A DNA stretch of 64,000 nucleotides from JBBSDP01 sp038240605 (GTDB lineage: Bacteria; Planctomycetota; Phycisphaerae; Tepidisphaerales; Tepidisphaeraceae). The notes beneath the pieces were generated by a model. It was not told the origin of the DNA and made no database searches. It saw nothing but the letters and a program-made list of their open reading frames with translations. Shown one piece after another: positions 54,894-62,571 of the stretch; the first letter of the stretch is position 1, and the number at the start of each line of letters is the position of its first letter. Made by a program: the position numbers and the translations under genes. The DNA lies in the NCBI GenBank assembly GCA_038240605.1, contig JBBSDP010000024.1, positions 1 through 64,000 on the forward strand, written 5' to 3'.

Positions 54894-54950
54894 TTAACGC
54901 GGTTCGTGACACCCGCCAAGTTCGTGCGCATGATAGCGGCCCGATCGATC

Positions 54951-55814
54951 ATGGAAAGGAGTCTGCTCCTGCGGGAACTTAAGGGCAAACGGGCTTTGGT
55001 GACGGGGGCGGCAAACGGGATCGGCCGTGCGATCGCGCTGGCCCTGGCGGACGCTGGCGTGAACCTGTGCCTGACGGACATCGACGACGCAAACCTCGCG
55101 GGCGTGGCCGCCGAATGTGAGCATCGCGGCGTTGAGGCGACTGCCGAGCGCTGCGATCAACGCGACCCCCAGGCGATCACCGCGCTGGTTCGCGGCGTGC
55201 TGTCGCGATGGGACGGCGTCGATGTGCTGGTGAACAACGCCGGAGTGGGGTTCTACGGGCGCACCGAATACATGACCGCGGAGCAGTGGGATCGCGTTCT
55301 GGCGATCAATCTGCTGGCGCCAGTGCAGTTGACGCGCGAATTGCTGCCGTCGCTGCTGGAGCGCGAGGAATCACACATCCTCAACGTGTGCAGCATCCTC
55401 GGCCTGGTGGCGAGCAAGCGCATGGCGGCTTACCACACGAGTAAGTTCGCCCTGGTCGGCTTCAGCCGGGCGCTGCGGGCGGAATTCGTGCGGCGCGGAT
55501 TAGGGGTGACGGCGTTGTGCCCTGGATTCGTAAAGACGCAGATCTTTCAGTCGGCGCAGGCCGCCGGGCCCGGTCATGCCGTGCCGCCGCCGCCCTGGTG
55601 GATGCTGACCACGGTCGAGCGCGTGGCGGCGGTGGCGGTGGATTCGATCCGCCGTAACCGCGCCGTCGCTACGGTGAGCCCGACTGCACGCGTGATCTGG
55701 TGGATCGATCGTTGGATGCCATGGTTGCTCGATCTCGTGCAGCGCATTTCCTGGGGAAAGAAAAGACGACAGCGATCTGGGCGCGGGGCCGTCAAGGCCA
55801 GCCCAACGCGCTAA
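54951..55814 (+). CDS. Short-chain dehydrogenase/reductase
   Basis: 287 residues from ATG 54951 (ATG 54930 is also possible); the long open frame upstream is antisense to the other SDR. GKRALVTGAANGIGRAIALA is the cofactor motif. DVLVNNAGVGFYG, catalytic Ser in LNVCSILGLVASKRM, Tyr/Lys in AYHTSKFALVGFSRA and ALCPGFVKTQIF follow. The extended hydrophobic C-terminus (~235-270: VIWWIDRWMPWLLDLVQ) suggests membrane association. Classical SDR acting on an unknown alcohol or ketone. It is not collinear with its divergent paralogue, so the pair probably arose by old duplication (inference). Confidence 0.88.
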   Translation: MERSLLLRELKGKRALVTGAANGIGRAIALALADAGVNLCLTDIDDANLAGVAAECEHRGVEATAERCDQRDPQAITALVRGVLSRWDGVDVLVNNAGVGFYGRTEYMTAEQWDRVLAINLLAPVQLTRELLPSLLEREESHILNVCSILGLVASKRMAAYHTSKFALVGFSRALRAEFVRRGLGVTALCPGFVKTQIFQSAQAAGPGHAVPPPPWWMLTTVERVAAVAVDSIRRNRAVATVSPTARVIWWIDRWMPWLLDLVQRISWGKKRRQRSGRGAVKASPTR

Positions 55815-55843
55815 GTGACGTGTTTGTGTGCGCGCGTCCCCGG

Positions 55844-57118
55844 CTAGCGGTCCTGTTGCCCGATGCAATACAGGTTCTTCGTCCCCAGCAGAAACATGCG
55901 GCCGCCCGCAACAGCGGGGGAGGTGCCATTGGGGTCGGACAGGTCGTTGGTGGCCAGGATCTTGAACGTCGGGCCCGCCTGGATCACCACGCTCTTTCCA
56001 GCATTGGCGAAGAAGATGTGGCCGTCGGGATCGGCCACGGGGCTGGCACGCGTCGTGCCGATTCCGGGGAGTCGCTCGGAATAGAGCTGCGTTCCGGAGG
56101 CGGCATCCCAGCACTTGAGCACGCCAGGCTCGTGAAGTCGGTAGACGCGGCCATCGACCACGATCGGTGAGCCGAGGGCTTCCTGGACATCGCGCACCTT
56201 CCACTTCGTGTGCGTTGCCGACACATCACCCGTGCCGGTGGGATCGACCGCCACGCCCGGCCCGCCCCGGCCGCTATCGAAGTAGACGATGCCGGAGCCG
56301 TAGGCCGGGCTGGCCGATTCTCCCTCACCCCAGCACCACCAAAGCTTCTTGCCATTCGTGGGGTCATAACTCGTCAACGCCTCGGCGCCTGGAGACATCG
56401 CCGAATCGGCAATCAGCAACTGCGGCTTGCCCTGCACGTCGATCACCAACGGCGTGCTATGCGCAAAGCCGCTGTGAGGCATTGGCTGCTCCCACTTGAC
56501 CTCGCCCGTCGCCTTGTCGAAGGCGGTGAGCTTGGAATGGGCAGGGTTTCTCTCGGGAAAGAACCAGAGCACGGTGTCCTGAAAAAGGATTGGGCTGGCG
56601 CCGATCGTGACATCGAACTCGTGCGGCACCAGGTCCTTTTTCCACTTGATGTTTCCCTCGAAATCCAGCGCCGCCAGAACCGAGGAGGAGAAGACGCAGT
56701 AGACGAACTTTCCATCGGTGGCCGGCGTGGAATTCGCGTATCCGCCGCCGGGGCCGGCGCGATGGTCGGTGATCAGGACGGGACCGGGCGGCACGAGGCG
56801 ATCCCAGCGCAGCTTGCCGTCGTGCGCGCCGTAGCAGAGGACGTGGTGCGATCGCTCGGGCTGACCTGGAACCGCAGGCCAGGGCGTAGTGCAGACGAAG
56901 ACGTTGTCACCCCAGACGATCGGACTGGCGCAACCCTGCCCGACCAGCGGCGCCTTCCAGATGACGTTCTCCTGCTTTGCGCCGCCCCAGGTCAGCGGCA
57001 AGCCGTGCTCCGGCGTGTAACCCAGGCCGGTCGGGCCGCGGAATTGCGGCCAATCGCCCGCCAACGCTGAAGCGGCCAGCAGCAGTTCGATCGCGATCAC
57101 TCTCAATACGTTATTCAT
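55844..57118 (-). CDS. PQQ-like beta-propeller repeat protein
   Basis: 424 residues with signal peptide (NNVLRVIAIELLLAASALAG). It starts GDWPQFRGPTGLGYTPEHGL, the typical beginning of planctomycete PQQ-like WD40-type propellers, and continues with W-containing blade repeats (VIWKAPLVGQGCASPIVWGD; LRWDRLVPPG; VKWEQPMPHSGFAHSTPLVI; LWWCWGEGESASPAYG). The protein family is exported; no PQQ ligands were identified, so a scaffold or sugar-related role is possible. It is third in a minus-strand set after the nitroreductase and glycosidase-like genes. Confidence 0.88.
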   Translation of the reverse strand: MNNVLRVIAIELLLAASALAGDWPQFRGPTGLGYTPEHGLPLTWGGAKQENVIWKAPLVGQGCASPIVWGDNVFVCTTPWPAVPGQPERSHHVLCYGAHDGKLRWDRLVPPGPVLITDHRAGPGGGYANSTPATDGKFVYCVFSSSVLAALDFEGNIKWKKDLVPHEFDVTIGASPILFQDTVLWFFPERNPAHSKLTAFDKATGEVKWEQPMPHSGFAHSTPLVIDVQGKPQLLIADSAMSPGAEALTSYDPTNGKKLWWCWGEGESASPAYGSGIVYFDSGRGGPGVAVDPTGTGDVSATHTKWKVRDVQEALGSPIVVDGRVYRLHEPGVLKCWDAASGTQLYSERLPGIGTTRASPVADPDGHIFFANAGKSVVIQAGPTFKILATNDLSDPNGTSPAVAGGRMFLLGTKNLYCIGQQDR

Positions 57119-57253
57119 TCCGCCCTCGTGAATTGCGCCGTGCAGATCAGTGGCTCATCGGGTTCGCAGCGTCAGCCCGTCTCGTTCCACGACTTCGCGC
57201 GGAACCAGCAATGCATCGGGCGAAGCGGCGATCTCGTTGGAAACGTTGTTGAA

Positions 57254-57913
57254 CTATCGCGGCCATTCGCCGAAGCCCAGGTCTTTACCATCGTGGAAGA
57301 CGACGCCGATCTGCTCCAGCGATCCGTGGCGTCCGTTATACCAGAGGAGCCAGCGAACGCCGTCGTAGATTGCGAAGGGTTTGTAGCAGGCGTCGTGATC
57401 CCAACTCTCCTTGCCCGGGCGAACGATTGGGTTGGCGGGATGCCGCTGCCAGCGCGTGTTGCCGTCCTTCGAGCGGGCGACGCCGATCTGGGCATGATCG
57501 ATGTCGCGGTAGCCGATGTAGAACATCACATATCCGTCCGCCTGCTTGATTACCTGACAACCGGCGACCCTGTTTTGCTCCCAAGAAATTTTCGGATCGC
57601 CGGTGAAGACGGGGTTGTCGGGCTGGCGGGTCCACTCCAGGCCATCCGGGCTGGTCGCGTAGCCGATGGCGTTGGGTTCGTATTGCTCGCCGCCCGAATA
57701 CCACATGTGATAAACGTTGCCGCGCTTCAGGACGATGGGGCGGTTGATATCGTCTTCCCAGGCGGTCTCTTTCCGCGGCGGAAGCACGACCACCGGCGGC
57801 TCGCTCCAGTGGATGCCGTCCTTGCTCAGTAGCGTATTCGGGACGTCAGCCGGGAGGCAAACAGGAACGGGCAAGCTCCCGGACTGAGTCGTGCATAGCG
57901 CCTTCGCTGGCAC
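57254..57913 (-). CDS. Glycosidase-like beta-propeller protein (GH43/GH32-like), possibly cut by a TAG
   Basis: 219 residues. GTG 57913 is 4 bp after the nitroreductase stop, so coupled translation is likely. It reads as 3-4 propeller blades: LLSKDGIHWSEPPVVVLPPR, WEDDINRPIVLKRGNVYHMW, YGSSD-like AIGYATSPDGLEWTRQPDNP, VMFYIGYRDIDHAQIGVARS and WDHDACYKPFAIYDGVRWLL. No signal peptide is present and it is shorter than usual for the family (~300). After the TAG (57254-57256) the frame stays open for 32 more codons with similar codon use (NEIAASPDALLVPREVVERD) to TGA 57155-57157, suggesting a nonsense mutation near the 3' end. Role: probable sugar binding or hydrolysis. Confidence 0.7.
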   Translation of the reverse strand: MPAKALCTTQSGSLPVPVCLPADVPNTLLSKDGIHWSEPPVVVLPPRKETAWEDDINRPIVLKRGNVYHMWYSGGEQYEPNAIGYATSPDGLEWTRQPDNPVFTGDPKISWEQNRVAGCQVIKQADGYVMFYIGYRDIDHAQIGVARSKDGNTRWQRHPANPIVRPGKESWDHDACYKPFAIYDGVRWLLWYNGRHGSLEQIGVVFHDGKDLGFGEWPR

Positions 57914-57917
57914 GTAC

Positions 57918-58682
57918 TCAGAATCGATCCCGGTGGATGATCCGCTTTAGCGGAAGGCGCGACTTGCGCCGGTCTTGAGGCCTCGCATAGCCGACGGCAA
58001 TCACCACCGGGACCACATGCGACCGTGGGATCCCCAGGACCTTCCGCACGCGTCCTTCATCGAATCCTTCCATCGGCAAGGTGGAGAGCCCGGCCGACTC
58101 GGCGGCAAGCATCAGGTTCATCGCGCACAACATCACCTGCTTGGTCGCCCAGAATCGCCTGCGGACGGCGGGGATGTCTGGAACCGGTCGCACGAGACGG
58201 GCGATCGGGATGAGCGTGGCCTTCCACAGCCATCCAAGTCCGAGCGGCCCGCGCCCAAAAGCCAGCGGCACGACCCGCCGCAGCAACCGCTCATATTCCG
58301 GCGTGCAGGCGCCGGCGTCGCGCTCGAGACGAATCATGTCGTGAAAATGTGCCGCGGCCACGTGCCCGTCGCCACTCAGGACGATCACCACCGGCGCTTC
58401 TTCGACCTGGGCCTGGTTCATGCACGCGGCTCGCAGTCGCTTGCGCTGCGCGGGATCGGTCACGATCGTGAAATGGGTCGGCTGGAGGTTGTAGCCGCTG
58501 GGCGCCCAGCGGGCGGTATCGATCAGCCGCTCGATCAGTCCGGGCGGTAGCGGGTCGGGTCGGAAGTGGCGCGTAGCCCGGCGGCCGCGGACGAGGCGGT
58601 CGAATGCCTCGAATGCCACGGGTGGGGGATCATCTTCTGGAGCCGGGGCCAAGGCGGGATCGCCGATCGCACCTGTGTTCAT
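57918..58682 (-). CDS. Nitroreductase-family flavoprotein
   Basis: 254 residues. FMN-binding start FDRLVRGRRATRHFRPDPLP then TARWAPSGYNLQPTHF, a classical nitroreductase signature (R..R..F and APS..N.QP). The C-terminus VKQVMLCAMNLMLAAESAGL (as FWATKQVMLCAMN) and GIPRSHVVPVVIAVGYARPQ are conserved helices and loop. It reduces nitro, quinone or flavin substrates with NAD(P)H; the true substrate is unknown. First gene of a minus-strand set with the glycosidase-like and PQQ-like genes. Confidence 0.85.
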   Translation of the reverse strand: MNTGAIGDPALAPAPEDDPPPVAFEAFDRLVRGRRATRHFRPDPLPPGLIERLIDTARWAPSGYNLQPTHFTIVTDPAQRKRLRAACMNQAQVEEAPVVIVLSGDGHVAAAHFHDMIRLERDAGACTPEYERLLRRVVPLAFGRGPLGLGWLWKATLIPIARLVRPVPDIPAVRRRFWATKQVMLCAMNLMLAAESAGLSTLPMEGFDEGRVRKVLGIPRSHVVPVVIAVGYARPQDRRKSRLPLKRIIHRDRF

Positions 58683-58875
58683 GGCGCGTAACCTACTGCG
58701 CCGCCGCGGGAAACATCAATGTGACGCGACAACCTTGCATTAGCAGGCAGGAACCCTAAGAGATGACGAAAATGATATTGTGCATTGCAAAGCGCATGGG
58801 GTTTGACACGGATCGCAAAATTTTTAGGCTTTCCGGCGTGACCGCCGAGATCGCGACCGGGGCTTAGATCCGTTC

Positions 58876-58992
58876 GCGATGCGGGGGACCCAAGGGTTTC
58901 GGACCGTTTCAACCGGAACCGGGGGCGCAGGGATTCACAAAAATCCCAGGGCACTTTCAGGCCCCAGCCCGTCAGCTAACCCCGTAGGCATG
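58876..58992 (+). promoter_or_regulatory. c-di-AMP riboswitch (ydaO/yuaA type)
   Basis: The conserved ydaO core is visible. GCGGGGGACCCAAGGG (58881-58896) matches the 5' strand 'GCGGGGGACCCA'. GGGGGCGCAGGGATT (58921-58935) stands where the second GGGGUGAAUCC element lies. CCCGTCAGCTAACCCCGTAG (58968-58987) matches the 3' signature 'CCCGUCAGCUAACCUCGUAAGC' almost base for base. atgc (58879-58882) and gcat (58988-58991) close P1. It lies ~145 nt before a KimA-like transporter, the type of gene this riboswitch class controls in Bacillus, where bound c-di-AMP turns expression off. Aptamer identity is confident; behaviour here is inferred. Confidence 0.88.
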
Positions 58993-59136
58993 TGAAAGGG
59001 CACAACGTCCGGCTCTTCCGCGTGGAGTACTTCTGCGCCACGCGCTAACCGTCCGAGCCAACGCTGTGCGAGGAATCGCTCGTCCGTCCGCCGTTTTAGC
59101 GGCGGTCGGTCAGCCCTTGGATTGGACGAACCACTC
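58993..59136 (+). promoter_or_regulatory. Likely expression platform of the c-di-AMP riboswitch
   Basis: Between aptamer and transporter start are two stem candidates: GCGTGG near 59020-59025 with CCACGC near 59038-59043, and CCGCCG (59088-59093) with CGGCGG (59100-59105) around a TTTTAG loop. Neither ends in a T-tract, so control could be by Rho-type termination or translation rather than an intrinsic terminator. No strong SD precedes the start. The region between 58683 and 58875 shows nothing I can name beyond a putative promoter. Confidence 0.4.
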
Positions 59137-61170
59137 ATGATCACCGTCGAAAGCGGGTCGAGCAAACCCGCCGCGCTCGCGTTGCTTTCCAGCGAACGGC
59201 CTCGCAACGTGGGATGGAAGCAGGCAGCGGGCCTGCTGTTCGGGGACTGGGGCACGAGCCGGCTCTACGTGTTGGGCCTGGCCTTCCTCTTCGCGGGCCA
59301 CTCGAGCTTCTGGCTCATCGTGATGATGAGCGGGCTGATCCTCGCGGTCGGCTGGGCCTACACGCAGATCTGCCGAATCTATCCCGACGGGGGCGGCGTC
59401 TACACCGCCGCCAAGCACCGCAGCCGTATTCTTGCGGTGGTCGGCGCGCTGCTGCTCTTCGCCGACTACACGGTGACCGCGAGCCTGAGCGTGCTCGACG
59501 CGTTCCATTACTTTGGCCTGCCGGTCCAGCACCATGCCCAGGTCGCGGAGGCGCACGCGGCAGCGGAATCAGGGGGCGCCAGCGGCAAGGTCATCGACGC
59601 CGGCAACGCAATCATCACCGATCACAAATCGGAAGATTCCGAGGCGGAGAAGCTCCTCGCCTGGGATTCGCCCGGACTCTGGGCGATCGTGGCGATCGTC
59701 GTGATCGGCCTCTTCAACCTGATGGGCCCGAAACACACGGGCGGGTTCGCGATCGTTGCGGCGGCGGGAATGATCTTCATCACGCTGCTGATCGCCGGGG
59801 CCGCGATCTTCCGCGTTCCGTGGCATGAGTTGCCGCATCGCATCGGGTCACTCAATCACAGCCCGGCGCACCTATGGGTAGCGTTCGTGTCGATCGTGCT
59901 GGCGCTCTCAGGAGTCGAGGCGATCGCCAACCTCACGGGCGTCATGAAGAAGCCCGTTCCGGCGACCGCCAACAAGGCGATCTGGACGGTCGCGTTTGAG
60001 GTTGCGATCTTCAACATCTTCCTCGCCGCCTGCATGTGCGCGATCTATCCGATGGACCGCGAACAGCACGTCAACGACATGCTCGCGTTCCTGAGCGGCC
60101 GATTCGTCGGAGGGTGGGGTGAGTGGGGCGTACGCATCGTCGGCGGCTTGCTGCTGATCTCCGCCGGCAACACCGCGATTACCGATATGATTTCCGTGCA
60201 GTATCTGATGGCGCGCGACGGCGAGCTGCCGCGGTTCATGCAGGGGCTCAACCGCTTCGGCGTGCCGTGGGTGCCGGCGATCGTCGCCGCCTCGGTGCCG
60301 ATCTTCGTCCTCGTCATCAGTCACAACCTGGAGCGACTGGCGGCGCTTTACGCGATCGGGGTGATCGGCGCCGTCGCGATCAACGTGACGCTCTGCTCGA
60401 TCCACCCGCGCTTGCGCGGCCTGCGCCGCAAGGCGCCGATGCTGGCGCTGGGCGTCGTTCTACTGAGCATCTGGGTGACGCTGGCGTTCACGAAAATTCA
60501 TGCGCTGATCTTCGTCTGCGTCGTCATGGCCGTGGGGCTCACCATCCGCGGCCTCACGAAATGGCTGGCCGTGCGCAAGGGCGGACGGCCAACGCTCCTG
60601 CGGCAGGCCATCATGGAGCAGCTCAACGATCGGGCAATGAGCCAGCCCAAGCTGCTGCTGGGCACGTACGGCTCAGAGGCGCTGGCCTCGGCCTCGATCC
60701 GGCGTGCCAAGGAAACGGGATCGACGCTGATCGTTTGCTTCATCCGCCAGATTTCGCTTTCGTACAAGTACGAAGGGCGGCAGCTCAACATCGATACCGA
60801 CATCGCGGCCCTCCGCACCTTCGGCCGGTTCCTCGAACTGGGCCATCAACACGGCGTGCCGATCCTGCCGGTCTATGACAGTGGGCACGACGCGACAGAG
60901 CTCATCGCGGAAACCGCGGCCATCTACGGCGCCTCCGAAGTGTTGATCGGCACCAGCCGCCGCGGCGCGATCTACCACCTGATCAAGGGCCATTTCCAGG
61001 AGCGGCTGGAAGGGATCCTTCCGTCGGACGTGCCGGTACGCGTGGTCGTGCCGGATGCTGGGCCGAGTGACAATTCGCCAACGGGTGGGTTCCCAGTCAT
61101 CCCCAGCGCTCCGACGGCAGCGGGCGTCGAGCCGGGCGACGCCGCGCGCTCTGGAAACGACGGAAACTGA
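59137..61170 (+). CDS. KimA-like APC-superfamily potassium/amino-acid transporter with C-terminal USP domain
   Basis: 677 residues from ATG 59137 (TTG 59122 is a longer option). It starts GWKQAAGLLFGDWGTSRLYV. About twelve transmembrane segments span ~30-490, e.g. SSFWLIVMMSGLILAVGWAY and ALLLFADYTVTASLSVLDAF, with VLALSGVEAIANLTGVMKKP and GGLLLISAGNTAITDMISVQ typical of KimA/APC proteins. A ~50-residue periplasmic-type insertion lies near ~140-185. Residues ~505-650 form a universal-stress-protein-like domain (PKLLLGTYGSEALASASIRR; GASEVLIGTSRRGAIYHLIK). KimA takes up K+ and is controlled by c-di-AMP in Bacillus. The riboswitch upstream supports that role here. Confidence 0.85.
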   Translation: MITVESGSSKPAALALLSSERPRNVGWKQAAGLLFGDWGTSRLYVLGLAFLFAGHSSFWLIVMMSGLILAVGWAYTQICRIYPDGGGVYTAAKHRSRILAVVGALLLFADYTVTASLSVLDAFHYFGLPVQHHAQVAEAHAAAESGGASGKVIDAGNAIITDHKSEDSEAEKLLAWDSPGLWAIVAIVVIGLFNLMGPKHTGGFAIVAAAGMIFITLLIAGAAIFRVPWHELPHRIGSLNHSPAHLWVAFVSIVLALSGVEAIANLTGVMKKPVPATANKAIWTVAFEVAIFNIFLAACMCAIYPMDREQHVNDMLAFLSGRFVGGWGEWGVRIVGGLLLISAGNTAITDMISVQYLMARDGELPRFMQGLNRFGVPWVPAIVAASVPIFVLVISHNLERLAALYAIGVIGAVAINVTLCSIHPRLRGLRRKAPMLALGVVLLSIWVTLAFTKIHALIFVCVVMAVGLTIRGLTKWLAVRKGGRPTLLRQAIMEQLNDRAMSQPKLLLGTYGSEALASASIRRAKETGSTLIVCFIRQISLSYKYEGRQLNIDTDIAALRTFGRFLELGHQHGVPILPVYDSGHDATELIAETAAIYGASEVLIGTSRRGAIYHLIKGHFQERLEGILPSDVPVRVVVPDAGPSDNSPTGGFPVIPSAPTAAGVEPGDAARSGNDGN

Positions 61171-61187
61171 TCGGGTTTCGCGGTCGA

Positions 61188-62447
61188 CTAAGCCGCTGCG
61201 ATCGCCGTGTCGTCATGGGTCAGGCTGCGCTTGATGACACGGCGGATGGTGGTGCCTTGCACGAGGATGGAGAAAACCACGACGCCGTACGTAATGGAAA
61301 CGATCGCGTCGCGGTAGGGACCCTGCGGCAACGAGAGAGCCATGGCAACCGCGAGGCCGCCGCGCAGCCCGCCCCAGGTCAGGATTGGGATCAATGCGCG
61401 CTTGAAACTCCGACCTGCGGGCATCGAGCGGATCGTCGCGGTCACGCTCAGCCACCGCGCCAGGAGCACCACGGGAATTGTGAAGGCGGTCGCGATCAGG
61501 ATCGGCCGGTTGAACCGAGTGACCAACACCTGCATGCCTATCAGGAGAAACAGGACGGCGTTGAGGATCTCCTCGATCAGATTCCAGAATCGCCCGAGAT
61601 CTTCTCCGACCGCGACCGGCAAGTTGAAGACCCGTCCCTGGTTTCCCATCAGCAGCCCGGCCACGACGGTTGCGATGGGCGCCGAACAGCGCAATCCTTC
61701 CGCCAGCGCGTAAGTTCCCATGACCAGCGCCAACGTGAGCAGCACCTCCACCTGGTATTCGTCGACGCGCCGCAGCAGCAGGTAGACGACTGCGCCGCCG
61801 GCCAGCCCGATGAGTGCGCCGCCCAGCGATTCGCGCAGGAAGAGCCATGTGACCGACCCGACCGTGACCGGCGTCGTGCCCCGGGCGAACTCCAGGAGCG
61901 TTAGAAACAGCACTACGCCGATCCCGTCGTTGAACAGCGATTCGGCGGAAATGACCGTCTGGATGCTGCGCGAGGCCCCGACGTTCTTCATCAGGCTGAT
62001 GACCGCGACCGGGTCGGTCGGGGAGATCAAGGCGCCGAACAGAAGACAGACGTGCACGGGCATGGGCGAGGCGAGCAGCTTGAACATCGCCCACGTCAGC
62101 CCGCCTACGATGAACATGGACGCGATCGTGCCGACAACGGTCAGGACGGCGGTAACGCCGCGGTTCCGCATCAGCTCATTGAGGTCAACGCTCATCGCCC
62201 CGGCGAAGAGGAGGAACCCCAGCATCCAGTGAAGCACGGCATCGTCGAAGTGAATGTTGCTCAGGAACGCTCGTGCCATCCGTTGCACCGGCATTGCAAA
62301 CTCACCGGTTGCGATGAGGATCAGCGAGAGGACCAGGGCGACGAGCATGATTCCGATGCTGGGGTGAAGTCGGAGGTACCGGTGATTGACGTAGGCGCAG
62401 AGGGCCGCGAGCGTGAGCAGGATCGCGATGACCTGAAACAATTGCAT
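61188..62447 (-). CDS. CPA1-family Na+/H+ antiporter
   Basis: 419 residues from ATG 62447 (frame open upstream but antisense to the regulator). About twelve transmembrane helices. Hallmarks: FGALISPTDPVAVISLMKNV and ISAESLFNDGIGVVLFLTLL (the ND ion-binding pair of the CPA1/NhaP family), then CSAPIATVVAGLLMGNQGR and LTWGGLRGGLAVAMALSLP. It exchanges cytoplasmic Na+ (or K+) for H+. The C-terminus is short (SLTHDDTAIAAA) with no cytosolic regulatory domain. It converges with the transporter gene (17-bp gap) and is divergent from an NtrC-type regulator. Confidence 0.92.
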   Translation of the reverse strand: MQLFQVIAILLTLAALCAYVNHRYLRLHPSIGIMLVALVLSLILIATGEFAMPVQRMARAFLSNIHFDDAVLHWMLGFLLFAGAMSVDLNELMRNRGVTAVLTVVGTIASMFIVGGLTWAMFKLLASPMPVHVCLLFGALISPTDPVAVISLMKNVGASRSIQTVISAESLFNDGIGVVLFLTLLEFARGTTPVTVGSVTWLFLRESLGGALIGLAGGAVVYLLLRRVDEYQVEVLLTLALVMGTYALAEGLRCSAPIATVVAGLLMGNQGRVFNLPVAVGEDLGRFWNLIEEILNAVLFLLIGMQVLVTRFNRPILIATAFTIPVVLLARWLSVTATIRSMPAGRSFKRALIPILTWGGLRGGLAVAMALSLPQGPYRDAIVSITYGVVVFSILVQGTTIRRVIKRSLTHDDTAIAAA

Positions 62448-62571
62448 GGGAAATTGCGTCGGCCCCGCTGCCTCGATTGACCGGTCCGGCGGCGGCCGTG
62501 ACGATAGCCGTTCACCGGCAAACCCGACAGTTGTACGCGTGAATCGCGCCAGCGCAGGGCGCGCCGAGCCC

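Noticed and set aside
53823..54950. Extending the plus-strand SDR upstream to one 663-residue protein
   Set aside because: That part is antisense to the minus-strand SDR with its complete TGASSGIG/NNAG motifs; the SDR fold starts at about 54980.
35351..57256. TAG recoded as a sense codon throughout the genome
   Set aside because: TAG is the ordinary stop of several intact genes here (GT25, the methyltransferase, PilZ, the PVC cytochrome, the beta-helix protein), so global recoding does not fit.
59088..59105. Intrinsic terminator as riboswitch expression platform
   Set aside because: The CCGCCG/CGGCGG stem is perfect but followed by tcggtcagcc, not a T-tract.
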